Positions 1 through 12,550 of a DNA stretch of 64,000 bases are shown in pieces (position 1 is the first letter of the stretch; every line of letters begins with the position of its first letter). Both the position numbers and the translations under genes were made by a program. Location: the NCBI RefSeq assembly GCF_000764305.2, contig NW_025932501.1:1-64000 (forward strand). Reading direction: 5' to 3'. Origin of the DNA: Hyalella azteca (taxonomy: Eukaryota > Arthropoda > Malacostraca > Amphipoda > Hyalellidae). The notes below the pieces were generated by a model, which was given only the letters and a program-made list of their open reading frames with translations, had not been told where the DNA came from and did no database searches.

Positions 1-545
1 AAAAATAATGTTTTAATTAATGTCAATATGAGACTTCATTTTCAATGAAGTTCGAAATTTCAGGAGGAGTCCGCGGGGATGTAGATTTGAAGCCAAGATC
101 CTCGCTGCGAGACAGTAACGCGCCCGACTGGTCGGAAAATTGTCCGCTAACTCGTCAAGAGATTCGATCGGGGGTCCAAGATTGGCCAAACGATAGCGGA
201 AATTTCTTGAACATTTCCAGATGTTGAGAGCCAGAAGTCGAAATTTTCTTTCGAGCTCGGAGAGAATTTTGAACATGACGGATTTTCTTTAGTTAAATCC
301 AATGCATTGTTACAAAACTATACTATATACGAACAAGTGAATGTTGTTTTACGATAAAACGCTAAGTTGAAGGTTTCGGAAAAACGAATAAAATTGAAGG
401 CGAAGAGATGAACAAACGAAGCCAGAGATTACATATTTTGTTGTTTAAACAATATTTTTGTTTTGTTTGTGTATGGTAGTTTAGTCAAGTTGACTGGGTT
501 GATTAAGCCGATAGCAGTTTTTTCATTAATATGCTGACCAGTTTG
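1..545. other. No recognisable gene; GC-richer start
   Basis: Bases 45-240 are GC-richer than their surroundings and are open on both strands for 60-87 codons, which points to low stop density rather than coding. Positions 50-75 carry a short core (GAAATTTCAGGAGG) resembling the interspersed repeat at 16114-16200 and 18668-18760, so a fragment of that family may lie here. The rest is AT-rich with nothing recognisable. Confidence 0.4.
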
Positions 546-654
546 TGAAATCATGAATTTTTATATACTGCTGCGTCATGCATTTTATATACTGTCTATA
601 AAAAGAAATCATGCATTTTTATATACTGTCTATAAAAAGTCACAGCAGTATATA
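546..654. repeat. Local direct and inverted repeat around TATATACTG
   Basis: Three imperfect direct units share the core ATCATGMATTTTTATATACTG, the second and third also sharing TCTATAAAAAG. They are followed by an inverted copy: TATATACTGCTG at 562-573 is the exact reverse complement of CAGCAGTATATA at 643-654. The tract could fold as a hairpin with the direct units in its loop. No transposon family is recognised. Confidence 0.7.
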
Positions 655-2417
655 CAAATTTGGCCACCTTTCGAGTCCAACTATCATTCAAACAAAATGA
701 GAATCAAACCTTTGTCTTGGAGGTGAATTAGATCAGGTTTGCAGGATGTAGATCAACGCTTCCTCTCTTGCCAAGCGGCAAGAACTGGTGCTGCCCAGTA
801 ATTGCCCGATAACAGGTTTAGTTTTTGTCACTCTTATAATAGTCCGGTGTTCCGTAAATGCTTCTCTGCGCGATCTGCGTACCGCTTGTTTTCTGTATCG
901 ATGTAATCAGTTTTCGCTGACGCGCATTGATATTTGGAGCTATACACACTTGACAGGCTATGTCTTGATTAAGAGTTTTATTAAATTCACTTTTAAATTA
1001 ATTGGGCAGGTCATGTTCGTAGAAGAATGTTTCTAGGTAAAATTTTCCCTGATGCTATTAAGTCTTTGATCTTTGCAGCGCTGCCTAACTGCTGGTTACC
1101 AACAACACATCGAAGTTTATCTCGACGGAATATTGATATTAGAAGTAAAAATTTGTGCTACAATTTCGCTTACCACATCACACCGTCATATGCTGAGCCT
1201 TTTATTGATATGGCGGCTGTTTTGCCGCAAATTCGCTTTTCGGAAAACATTGACATGCACGACGTATTTCAATAAATTTCGTGCATATACTATTCGCATC
1301 GATGCAGATCATTCGAATAAAATGCGTTTGCATGTAATAGGTTTGATTCTTTTATACTGATTACGAAAACATGTTGATTCAACTACGCATCTAAGCACTC
1401 GGAAATGAATTCAATTTCTTCTTTACTCGGAGTTTTAGTCATATATAGAGGTGTTTTAATTTAGTTCATATTGTTTAAATAAATAAACAATTAAATAATG
1501 AATGATGTACATTGACCTTAACATCTCAAATATTCATAAATTTGTTATTTTTATTTGCATTGATTTTGTCTACGAAGAATAAAGTTTTAGTGTTGGCCTC
1601 GGACTTCGATGGAGTTGATAGCATTTCGTTGGAATTCTTTGGGGCAATTGGAAATCTTATTGAGCGATGCGTTTCTGCTTAATGGTTAGCAATTATAGGT
1701 TCAGTGACTGAAGAACCGGCAGTGGGGACTTTCCAATGATGAAAAGTGCTCTCGAACTGAGAGAATAAGAGTCAAGCTATTGTAGGTATTCGAGAGTGAA
1801 ACGCTTAAGCCTTCGTTGTGAATAATGAAGACCACGGGCGATATAATTATTCGAAGGCAGCTACTCATGAACTCCTGTATGGTTATGAAGGCTACGGCCT
1901 TCACAGCTACTGCATAATCTTCTCTGCTGGGCTGCAACTGCATGCAAAATTTGATCTCTTGCTTTAATTGCTACGAATTCGACAAGGTCTCGATGAACAC
2001 GCACTTGGCTGAGTCTTCCTTATGCAACTTATGATTGCGTTTTCGTTGAATTTTTGTAAATAATTTGAAAGAGCTGTATAATAACCTAGGAATCATTTAC
2101 GTTCTATTTTTTGTCATGAATGCAGAATATCAAGCTTTCACTAATTAGAAATTCGCTGAAAAGTATCGAAAACATTGAAAATTAAGCTGGAATAGCTTCA
2201 ACATCGGTATGAAGTTGTTGGTGAATTTTCTTATATTTGTATTCAATTATATTCTTATTTTATTATTTATAGTCACCTCATTATTTATTTATTTTTCAAA
2301 TTTGCAAGAAGTTTTAGTTATGAGCCGTAATTCTTGTCAGTAGTAGGCGAAAGGGGTGATTTATATCGGTAATACATTGCACATGCTTGGTCATCAGGCT
2401 CAGTAGCAATTCCTACC
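655..2417. other. Nothing recognisable
   Basis: AT-rich sequence with only short open frames, such as overlapping plus-strand frames of 82-95 codons between 788 and 1360 that show no motif and lie in different phases. No RNA gene, transposon terminus or tandem array was seen. Confidence 0.4.
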
Positions 2418-2423
2418 AGTGCA

Positions 2424-2509
2424 TGATTTATCCCAGCTACGCGTTCCGCATGTCTAGTCCCGCATTCCAGTCGCCTGTTCATTCAGTGATTTATCCCAGC
2501 TACGCGTTC
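2424..2509. repeat. 63-bp imperfect tandem duplication
   Basis: A 23-bp core starting TGATTTATCCCAGCTACGCG occurs at 2424-2446 and again at 2487-2509, a period of 63 bp. The sequence between the cores also shares CAT-rich words. This looks like a two-unit minisatellite; no function is implied. Confidence 0.75.
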
Positions 2510-2749
2510 GATGTGTTCCCCATTTCAGTCCTAGGTTCATGTGCATGGTGATTGATCTCAAGCGCATGGCGTAAGCAGTAATTCTTGTCCCTTATGAGTT
2601 TCAAGACTACTGACACGATGTTTTTTGATGTTAATGCTATTTATCTTTTGCATTTATCAGCAAGACTATTTATATCTTTAAGAATAAAGATTGTACACGA
2701 TGTTACTCTACGAAAGGGCTTTCATAGGGCATGCTTCGAGTCATAGGTC

Positions 2750-2788
2750 CTCGCGATGAGCTAGGACCTATGACTCAATTGAGGGTTT
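2750..2788. repeat. Perfect 14-bp-stem hairpin
   Basis: GAGTCATAGGTCCT is followed after an 11-nt loop by its exact complement AGGACCTATGACTC. The downstream GGTTTCAAGTCCC (about 2784-2797) resembles a pol III B box, but no A box or cloverleaf is visible, so a tRNA is not called. It could be a structured RNA, a foldback remnant or a templated-mutation palindrome. Confidence 0.75.
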
Positions 2789-2814
2789 CAAGTCCCCGGT
2801 ATTAATTATAGGCT

Positions 2815-3140
2815 GGTCGTCTCATGTCAGTCAACGTTGAGGTTGCGATCAGAAGGAGGCGACCGTGGCTGGAAGAAGCTGAAGTTGTCGGTTGCTGCGG
2901 CCGTCGTCGCTGCACGTGATCAAACAACGGCCGCGTGAACGCCTGGAGGCTCCGTGCCGCTCAACTGAGATGAGGGAACCTTGTTCGAGGGGACCGCGAG
3001 GAGAGGGTACCTGGCATGCGGTGTGTGTTTAAAGAGAGACCGAGGGACCACAATATGAGGGAATATGTCAAGCATTCTCAGTTGGAAGTGGGAAAGAGGA
3101 GACCACACAGGAAGAAAGCCAGAAGTTCGATCTGAGTTCA
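2815..3140. other. GC-rich block, no gene assignable
   Basis: This block is markedly GC-richer than its neighbours. A short plus-strand frame runs from an ATG at 2824 to a stop at 2917-2919 (31 residues, Arg-rich C-terminus). An opposing frame of 73 codons occupies 2920-3141. Neither shows a domain. The block could be a small exon or simply a compositional island. Confidence 0.3.
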
Positions 3141-4234
3141 AAATGTAAAAGGTGGTGAGGGAACATAAGAGACATCATATGTTGGGGGTGAGACCGAGAC
3201 TACAGATCAACTTTTTAACCTAGAATGCGCTCTGACCTCCAAGAAAGACGCAACTAGCTGGAAAATAGGGATGCGAGACAGGTTTTTGATTCGTGTTGAG
3301 TGACAAACTGGATCCTGAGGATGCCAAATTCGGGCATTAAAGAGGCACGAGTTGTTCTTTGTTGAACGAAAAACAGAGAAGCTAGAATAGGCCAGGATAC
3401 ATTCCATACGGTCGGACGCAGAAGAGAGACCAGGTAGACCGTTTTTAATGGGCGCTACAAGCCTTGGCACTCAACTGATAATATATTTAAACCGAGAAAA
3501 AAAGAGAGATAGAACATAGTTGTTCTATAGTGACTGCGGTTTATCGTATGAGTTGAGATGATGAAATATTGCATCAAATTTAAAAACTGAAAATTTTATG
3601 TGCTTTCTTGTGAATAATTATCTGCAAAAAATTATATGCTGTCAGGAAATTTTTGGAGTAGTTTCTATGTGTGCATCGAAAAATGGTGTACTAATGCTTA
3701 TTTTTATCCCTTCCATTCTGTTAGACTTGACATGCGTCTTGAGAACAAATTAGGTTCTAGTTCTATCAACTCAATGGAATCCCCGTTTTCGGTAGGTATT
3801 CTATCTATTGCTGGCATATTGATAATACGAATATATTCACTTCTTATTGACGAAAAGTACTTTCATGCTCTTGTTTTTTATGATTAGAAATTGTTGACTG
3901 AATTGTTTGGTCGTATCGACTATTATAAAGTGTCCTCATTGGTTTAATTCGTGTCGATTCACAGGCAATTAACTGAATAAAACTTTGTTGAATATCAGAA
4001 ATGTGTTATGAATTTGGTCAATAGTAAATGAGTTGATGTCGGCTCATTTAAGTGCGCAGGTGCTTCTTTCCTGCTCTCAATTGCTATTTACTCGTATATA
4101 GATGCAAAATGTGCGTTGTGTTATGACTCCAAATATAGAATTTTTACCCATATTTTGGTCCAGGAGAATCCCTTTAGTCTCAAGATTTCAAATTCAAATA
4201 AAATATTCGGTAACTGCTGTTAATTTTTAATGTC
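3141..4234. other. Nothing recognisable
   Basis: AT-rich, with short frames of 83-87 codons only and no repeat or RNA signature. Confidence 0.4.
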
Positions 4235-4416
4235 ATTTTTAGCGCATTTTCTCATTTATGGAAAAATAGGCGCTATTAATTGTCCTCGTCATGTCCGTCC
4301 GTCTGTCCGTCCGTCTCTCTGTCTGTGACTTCACGTTGCCAAGTATCCATGATACTCGGCAACGAGATAATGAGCTCTCTGTCACTCACTACAGTGAGTA
4401 CCGAGTTATATTTTTT
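4235..4416 (+). mobile_element. GTCC-bearing foldback/MITE-like element, copy 1
   Basis: It shares the start ATTTTTAGCGCATTTTCTCA and the end block GTCACTCACTNCANTGAGTA with copies at 7476-7645 and 37102-37235. Between these lie a (GTCC/GTCT)n microsatellite and an inner hairpin (GTTGCC...GGCAAC). The left arm AGCGCATTTTCTCA is echoed in inverted form on the right (GAGATAATGAGCT, degenerate in this copy). No open frame of note and no clear target-site duplication are present. This is a non-autonomous repeat family of unknown superfamily. Confidence 0.7.
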
Positions 4417-6127
4417 CACTATTCGCTTCAAGATACAAGACGTATGTCAGGCCGCGTGTCACCTATACCTATGCACGCAGGCCGGTCGATTGTCTCGATG
4501 TCATTACGAGCCTCTAAAGAAGCAGCACAATAGAGCGCACGAATGCCAATTTCTTGTGACACCTGCACTCCTCGACTGCTTATAAACAACGCTGTGTAGC
4601 TGACAAGATCTAGGGAGACAAGTTGAGTTACACGTAATCTGCATCGTGTGGAAAAAAGTGTTCACAAATACAGAGATCGCCCTGCAGTTTTTCACATATT
4701 TTTTTAATTTAAAGTAGTAAATGATATTCAGGATATTTTGAGAAATGAGATTTTCATCAGTGTTAAAATGAAAACTCCGGTGATGAAGTTTAAACGCAAA
4801 CGCATGAAATAGATTCAGAGAGCCAATTAGATCAGTAATGCGGGTTTGGAATCAACAAAGAATATATTGTGGTACTCTTAAGTCGTGCTCAAGTTGTCAA
4901 CATAGTGGCTCAAACAGATCAACATGAATGATTAGGCTAATGACCTATCAATAATACGAAAGTTTATTGGCTACAATCTTGCAATTTACAATGAAAAAAA
5001 TGTTTCATCTGATCAAAAATTCATCTGTCATGCATGATTGTTCACGTGATTAAGATATCACGTAAACCGACAAGCATTGTTGGTCGCATTTTTATACGTA
5101 AACGATTTTTTTACGGTTAAATCTATTTTTTTACGATTAAATCCAGACAAGGCGAGATGTCTGTCTTTTGTGATATGAAGATTTCCTGTACACTAAATAC
5201 CAGTTTCCGTAACGTAAAGGAATAAATTTGTTCTCTGGCATCAGTAAAGGTTGGTGATTGACATCGAACTGCATTGACTAAAGCATGTAATGTATCATTT
5301 TCTCACCGATATTTTTTTGGTTGATTTCCATCCGCTGAAACGGTAGCAGTTCATTATTTGTGCACCTAAAATTACCACGGCAAACAAGCACTTGATCGCA
5401 TTTCCTGGCTGAAGGTTACAATTTATTATATCGGTAACTCTTTTTTTACAGTCTTCAATAAAGCATCATCATCGCAAAGTGTTGTAGGAAAAAAATATAT
5501 TCCTTTCTCAAGCTTCAGTGACTTTTTGAAGCCGTACAAGCAATCTCTATTTAAGATATTTTTTTGAACTTTTTTCGATTTTTCTGATTGGCGCTCTGGA
5601 CACTATTCTCATTCACTGAACGCTCGCGCTAATTTCAGGTCATATATTTTACAATCTCTCTGCAGCTCCTGCAAGGAGAAAAAATCTTCAATTATTTAAT
5701 GACAAATACGACGGTGGTTGTCGTCTCTGAGTTCAGTGGACACTCACTTTTTAATGGTTGGCACTGATGATTAAGAAGCTCTTGTTCTGCTGATGGTCAG
5801 CCACAGTCGTCCAGCGGCGAATTTTTTACATGTGCTCAATCTTACACGTGTGAACAAAGTCGACTTGAAAAAACTAACTAAGGTATATAGATCACTCCAT
5901 ATCAATGTACACCGTGTTCTGTTGAGGTATTCATTATCGTTATCTTGTCGTTTAAGCAGTGAACGGCTGTAGTTCCTGCCAAATTGTCGTCTAGAGTTTG
6001 CATTGCTGTCGCAAGATCCCTGATCCACCAAAGCATTTGAGCCCCGACGCGTAAAATGTTTGTCAAAACAATTTTAAGTAATAACTTTTGTATAATATTC
6101 CCGTGTAATTGAATAAAAGCGTCATAA
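4417..6127. other. Nothing recognisable
   Basis: AT-rich sequence with only short frames. No RNA gene, array or transposon end was identified. Confidence 0.4.
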
Positions 6128-6262
6128 ATGAATCGAATTTATCTTCAATCTCAGTTGGCTTACAGAAAATTACATTTATTTATTACGATGCATGAAGTTA
6201 ATCGCCAAATAATCATTATGGATAATCATCAATACACTACGGTTATAACTGATTGTGCGAAC

Positions 6263-6450
6263 GTAGAGCATGTAGAGCATGTAGAGCACGTACAGCACGT
6301 AGAGCATGTTGAGCACGTAGAGCATGTAGAACACGTAGAGCACGTAGTGCATGTAATTGAGCACGTAGAGCATGTAGAACACGTAGAGCATCTAGAGCCC
6401 ATAGAGCATGTAGAGCACGTAGAGCATGTAGAGCACGTAGAGCATGTAGG
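6263..6450 (+). repeat. 9-bp minisatellite GTAGAGCAY, about 21 units
   Basis: The unit GTAGAGCAC/GTAGAGCAT repeats about 21 times with one 3-bp insertion. Most variation is C/T at the base before G, as expected from CpG decay (CACG to CATG). Because period and insertion are multiples of three, an ATG frame from 6128 to 6490 (120 residues) stays open and reads as a Val-Glu-His repeat after a 44-residue leader. The complementary strand is also open (6176-6391). Two-strand openness and lack of known homology favour a non-coding array, but an expressed repetitive peptide is not excluded. Confidence 0.9.
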
Positions 6451-6480
6451 GCGTAAATTTAATAAATTTACGACCTACAT
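6444..6480. repeat. 18-bp-arm near-perfect palindrome at the end of the minisatellite
   Basis: Arms 6444-6461 and 6463-6480 are complementary over 18 bp with one mismatch (6451 against 6473) and a 1-nt centre. The left arm begins inside the last GTAGAGCAY unit, so the hairpin physically terminates the array. Confidence 0.85.
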
Positions 6481-6490
6481 CCAAATTTGA

Positions 6491-7475
6491 CCATTTTTAT
6501 TATTAATGATGTCGGTTCAGTTTTAGTTCAACAAGTCTTACTTTTATTCAGAATAAGCTAGAATTTGAATAATTACAGAGAGTAGAAGGACTTTGCTCTG
6601 TCCTGCCGAGATAAACAAATGACTCTAATAAACACGCATAGAAATAAATAAGGCTGAAAATAATGATACAATATTTAATATCGACACGCATTAAATGACA
6701 CGACACTAAGCAAATGCACTCGTACCTGCAATAGCGTACTATAGCATATAATAGCTCAGTCAGCCTCAGACACCAGAGACTATATGTATATGTGCTCTAC
6801 GCAGCTTGACTGGCTAAGTCTTACAACAAGCACCGTTCCGCGCTATAGTATCCTTAATATTTGTTTCAGATAAATGCGGTTAACATTCTTACTATATGAT
6901 TATCATTGTTCGTAGGAATGATTATAATTGTTTACATCAATCGAAAGCCATCTCCTCGAATTAGATAGGTAACAATTCATTATTTTTCTACTTCATTATA
7001 GAGCCTGCTGCTCTGTACGCGAGGCTCGGTGGCATGACGATTAAGACAGCAGAGTGTCAAGTTCACACCCGCAGGTGGCGTGTAGAGCGTCGGCATCCAC
7101 AACCAGAATATCAATTTCTAAGACTCGAGCCTGCAGAAAATTTTAAGTGTCACTCACCTCTCTGTTCTTAGAAATTGGAAATTTCAAGTTTGCACTGCTT
7201 GAGCCAAGCAATTGTATTCGTGTTTATTTAAAAGGAACAAGCTGGCAAATTTTCGCGGGTATCCTTATGCAACATAAGATTGCTAGTCTATGTGCCAGCA
7301 ATGACTGCTTTAAGTAAAAGCTGTACACTGAATGACAATGCTGTACAACGAAAGCTGCACAATGAATGAATGGCAATCGTCACTCTTCTGCTACAGTTTG
7401 CTGATTATTTTGCAAGCTTACTGTATAGCGGTCTTATCAATAATTCATTTGCTGCTCATTTCTTTAGTTTAGACA
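6491..7475. other. No gene; weak tRNA-like trace
   Basis: AT-rich DNA. Around 7025-7075 a GGTGGCATGACG word followed by AAGTTCACACCC faintly recalls pol III A and B boxes, but neither matches consensus well enough to call a tRNA or SINE. Confidence 0.35.
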
Positions 7476-7645
7476 CAATTTTTAACGCATTTTCTCATAT
7501 ATGAAAAAAAGGCGATATTGTTCTCGTCATGTCTGTCCGTCCGTCTGTATGTCTGTCCGTCCGTCCGTGACTTCACGTTTTCGTCGACGAGAGAATGCGC
7601 TTTTGTCACTCACTGCATTGAGTACTTAGTTATATATTTTTTATT
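7476..7645 (+). mobile_element. GTCC-bearing foldback/MITE-like element, copy 2
   Basis: It has the same start (AATTTTTAACGCATTTTCTCA), GTCC/GTCT microsatellite core, GTGACTTCACGTT word and end block (GTCACTCACTGCATTGAGTA) as copies 1 and 3. The inverted arm GAGAGAATGCGCTT mirrors AACGCATTTTCTC. Divergence from copy 1 shows that insertion was not recent. Confidence 0.7.
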
Positions 7646-7897
7646 TTCTTTTGGCATGTGAAACAAGCGTAGATCATGAAAGGGTTAAAGCAATCTTTGG
7701 GTATTATTTAGTCATGTGCTAATCATTTCAGTCATGCAATAGTAATTAAAATAAAATTAGTAATCTAATTGAACCGATTTACGCTCTATAAAAGTTTGTT
7801 ACGTTGTAGAAATAAATTATAAATTAACCCGTGAATTTTTTCCGATTGACTTCATTCAGTACTGGCCTTTACTTGAAACGAAATAAATTAAGGGTTA

Positions 7898-8206
7898 ATG
7901 CATTTGTTCCAACCAATACATCGTTGGCAGCCAAAGATAAATAGTAAAAACGATTCTTTTCAAGTTGCCCAATCCTTGATTGAAGACCAGATGCTTTATA
8001 ATAATTGGTTTCAAGATATAAGTAATGATTTTCAAAGTACGTATGAAGATGATATTCACCAAAGCCATAAAATTAAAAAAGTTCGAAAGTTCTCCATGCA
8101 ATTGATTTCGCAAGTTCAAAAGGATAGCTACTATCTCCGGCAAGTAGCGCTTAAATTTAACTGCAATGCAGATACATATATGAACGCAGAAGATACTTTC
8201 GATTAA
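7898..8206 (+). CDS. Uncharacterised 102-residue open frame, possible exon or gene remnant
   Basis: An ATG-to-TAA frame rich in Gln, Asp, Asn and Lys with few hydrophobic runs. Codon pattern (many GAT, CAA, GAA, AAA) looks more protein-like than most frames in this window. Start chosen as the first in-frame ATG; real splicing is unknown. No signal peptide, membrane span, zinc-binding pattern or known domain could be recognised. An opposing 82-codon frame overlaps. It may be a terminal exon, a transposon or viral fossil, or chance: in DNA of this composition about one frame of 100-125 codons is expected by luck. Confidence 0.25.
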   Translation: MHLFQPIHRWQPKINSKNDSFQVAQSLIEDQMLYNNWFQDISNDFQSTYEDDIHQSHKIKKVRKFSMQLISQVQKDSYYLRQVALKFNCNADTYMNAEDTFD

Positions 8207-11200
8207 TTTATTTATATTCTTGTAAAATAACTCACTTGCAGTTGAACTGAGTAATTTATTTCATTGCCTTACAGAAATGTTCAAACAACTGATTTCAGGC
8301 TAATTTTTTTGTAACTAAGTCCAGCCTATCAGGACATCGCCGCCGCGTGCTCCGTCTGAAGTGTTAGAGGACGGACAAGGCAGGCGGTTTAGATTTATTT
8401 CTTCCTGCACCTCATCAAAGCACTCAAGCAATTACCGCCCCACACCCAACACACGATCGCGCGTTGTCTGTCCTCCAGAATCTCCAGAAGCCCGTGGCAG
8501 CGTGGGAACTCTGTTCCAATCTTCTGTACTTGAATTGCTTTGGTGGATCGAAGTTTTTTTCAATGCCCAATTACCTTCTGTCTTCTGAAAACATAATTTT
8601 AATTTCAGTTTCGTCGCCGTCAATAAACTAACGTAGTCGCAACTGTTTTTTTTAATTTAATTTGATGTGTGTTGTCGATAGTTTTCAAATTTTAATTTGA
8701 TGGCAATGCCACCTTAAATTTAATGATGTTCATGAATTGATTGTTTATGTTTAATAATCATAGTGACATACATTTTTTCTATAAAGTACATTATAAACAC
8801 AATTTGTAAATGTATCCATCGTTTCCTAATACATCGCTTCACTTATGAGAATACGAATAAATTATGCGACGTTGAATATGACTCTAAATTGACCATTCTA
8901 GTTAAAGAATCGCTGAAGTCTGTTGCAGAATCGCAGAAGCCTCGCTGCGAGACATGAGGCGTCTCGCTTCATCATCATTATGAAGCTCTGGGTTTTAATA
9001 TTCATTGGGCATCGCTGGACTGCCCCCTAATGAACATTGCAGCGGTCGCTGAGACTGCAAATGGCAGCTTACGATGAAAACTCTGCTGAAAATCATGAAA
9101 TTGTTACCACTGGCCAATCAGGGGACTATGGTCGGTAGCGATAAAATTCATTTTTTAATAAAAACTTTCACCTTATTGTGACAACAGCTTTCTATCGTAT
9201 TGATAATTATAGGAAGGTTTAAAAATTTCCTGTATCTACAGGTATTCGTTTGTTAGATGAGCACCTTTCATTTTCACTCAATTTCTAATAGGAAAAGTTA
9301 AAAATTAATGGTCTAAGCGAAGCCAGCCACTCACACGTGCAAACAGTTGCACATGTTAACACTTCACGCTGCATACAAATGATAATTTTCTATTTCAACT
9401 TCTGGCGCGGTGGCATCATTCTTTGTGTGAAGGGAAACCTAGCTTAAAACATATACGTCACCTGAAACGGAGAGTGGAGAATGGGAGTTACGTACTTCTA
9501 CTTGAAAATATTATTATTTCTTCTTCCACAACAATAAAATTTAGATGAAACCTTCAATCAAGGCAAAAAACTGTAAATAAGTTGAGTGTATTTTGTAAAT
9601 GAAGATGTTTCTTTATTGTTCGTGCATTGAACTCGTCCGATAATGAGCAACTACAATCAGGACCGAACTGATGCATGAAATTGAAAAAGTCTGAGTCTTG
9701 AATCCTTCAGCCGCTGATGCTGCATTTCTTAATTTTGGAAGACAGAGGCCGAGTAACCGAACAAATCATCTAAAAATCGTTGTTGGTCGATCGTGGATGA
9801 CCGAAAAACGGAATTCGGCCCCAGATAATTCATCAATATTTGTAAGAGTCACACTGACAAATCGTCCCATCAACTCGACACCACAAAATAGAGTTCAATT
9901 TCACCATCATCCCTAATCCAGCATTGGAGCTCCCCACCTCTCATCATTACATAATGATGTCTGCACGACCAAGCTACTCATGCTAGTCTTTTGTTCTTGA
10001 CGCGGTCATTCATGCTACTGCAGACCACGTCTTGTCTGCGCCATACCGTCTTGATGTTTTATTTTCGAGTGCCTTATTGCCTATTCTAATCGCTCAATCT
10101 TAAATCAATAACTTACGGTTATTAACGTTATTAATTTAACATTATTAACGGTTATAAAATTTATTTCACACTTGAAATAAATTTTGTGTTTGCTCCAACG
10201 CTTTCATGTTTTTATCACATTTTAAAAGGCATAAGCTAAATTCATTAGCTTGATTTTATTTGACCCGACGGAATATGTACCATGACTGTGCTCACAAGAT
10301 CAAGTTAAAGATTTGTCGGCTGGATTTGCATTCCGCCTGGCAATAATAATTTAATTACCAGTGTTTGTATCTTGATGAATTGAGGCCGGAAAGAACGTGT
10401 TTTATGCTTGACGCAAGCGTCAAACCAAATTATTAGTCCATGGAACAATTTAATTGGTGTTTCTCCAAATGGAGGACGAAACAACGCTTCACAATGAGGC
10501 AAGTATCATGTGTTTACTACCGAAAACTCATCGATTGTCATAAAAATACCAGCAATCTTACGAATACATTTAAGATGAGAAAGAGCCATTGAACAAAAAA
10601 CGTAATTTCTGGAATAAGTTCAAAATTTGAGATTCGCTCAAGTGAGAAGGTACGGCAAACTGCAAATTTTTTTGGGTTACTTAATGGCAAGGAAAGACTG
10701 AAGCTTCATTTCAATAAATCGGAATCTTTTTTCTTTCGATGGCGCTTAAGTGTACGGGGTTTCACTGTTCAAGTTTATGTTGTAATAATCAAGTTATTTC
10801 TACCGTAATCACTTTAATATTGAATGTTCTAAGTTTGAAAATTTAAATTTGCGCCATGAATAATTTTGAAATCAGTATTGTTTAATATGTATATCTTTTA
10901 TTTAGTTTTGATTTATCTATAATCTACATTCAGCTCACTAGATCGAAAAATTTTCCAGGGGATGGCCTTATTTTTTTTAATTGTCATTGATTTTATTTCT
11001 GTAGCGACGGACTGGAAAAATTCTGTTGGTCCGCATCGGCACGTTTTTCAACCTCGGCCCCCAAAGTTCTTATTGAAAATTTGAAGCCGATTACGAGTTG
11101 CTAATATTTGGACGATGGTGCGCCGATAATTTCCACCCGGGCATCCACTTGGAAGTTGCACGCGCGTGCTTTATCTTCTTGAATAAATTTGACGGGATAC

Positions 11201-12550
11201 TCTAATCGCGCTCTTTGCCTGAACGTTGGGCAGTGAATGCCAAGTCAGCCTTTCTTTAACACGGCCGGGGACTGCATTCGAGGCCTGTATTTGTAAGCAA
11301 TCTAAATAGATAAATTTCTAGTGATGGGACTTAAAAAATGGATTTCAATTGAATTTGAGTTAATGGTCGTGAATTGAATATAAAATTTCTCGGACCGTTG
11401 AGTAATGATGTCTTACTCACTTTAGTGTCATATATTTATTTTAGAACATATATACAATTCTAATAGACAAATGATTTACTTAGCTTGTGATCGAAGCATA
11501 GCATAATAAAATCGAACAGCTTATTGGAACAATTCTTAGCTCTCTATCAGTTAGAACTTCGCTTTAAGCGTGATAATTATGCACGAGTGATGAAATGCCT
11601 TAGCCTTGTCATTTAATAACAGAAAATGTCGAACTATGGAACGAGTCATATGGAAGAACTAATAAACTTTGAACTTCTTGTTCGAAAGTTACTGAAGGAA
11701 GTGAGCTAAAGCTTCACATTTACGAAACGCAGAAAATAACAGTTTTTAGAGAACGTTTAAACGTCGTAAAAGGCTGACGAGAAACTGTCCCGCGGCTCAG
11801 TGTCTTCGTTCCAATTAAATCTTTATGACATTTGGGTGACAATCCTGCTGCATGGTCTCGTGTCCTACTAACGTGCTCACATCTGTACGCTTATGACAAT
11901 TATGGTCGGTACATCGCTGGCCATTCGTGAGTAATTCACACTTATCATCTGGGCCTGGCCGATTGTGAGCTGTTGACCAAATCATGACAATTAAAAGACG
12001 GGTATCAGCCGTTATTTAATATCTTGAAAGTTATCTTTTATGAAAATAGTAAAGCGTGGGTAAGATTTTCACATTAAAGTGCATCGTGGCAAAATGAAAA
12101 TTTTCAAGTTCCAATAGAAGTGCGGGTTTTAATAGAAACAATTGAGTGAGGAGCTGACTTTAATGCACATATTACGATGTGTTTTAGTCAGGAATCATTT
12201 AGCAATTTCAATTACCTTTAACTCTTCCCATGACCTTTGTCATGGGGTCCTGCAACACCTTTATTAGATTCTATGGTTGATAAATTAGGTCCCTCAGAAA
12301 AGAATGTGCAGGAATGAAACTGAGTGAGGTCATGACAATTTTCCCGAGCCTTCTTATGCCAGTCAAAGCATTAATTCATGGAAGTATCAGACGTTGGTGT
12401 GGAGGTCGGACCCAGTTACAGAAAATAATTCCTGCTCTAACCATCTCGCAAAATAACTCTGGGAAAAACTAATGAAAAATGAATTCAACTTGTTCTCTGC
12501 GTTCATTTGAGACAAAAAATGAATGTTATGGCTAGAAATTATCCACAACA
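8207..12550. other. Nothing recognisable
   Basis: Long AT-rich stretch. A somewhat GC-richer patch at 8335-8590 contains opposing 63-75-codon frames without motifs. No arrays, hairpins of note or transposon ends were seen in the remainder. Confidence 0.4.

Noticed and set aside
2740..2800. Helitron 3' terminus (hairpin near the end of an element)
   Set aside because: No CTRR follows the hairpin and no TC start partner was found; the same objection applies to 6444-6480.
7025..7075. tRNA-like A and B boxes
   Set aside because: Both boxes deviate from consensus and no cloverleaf can be drawn.
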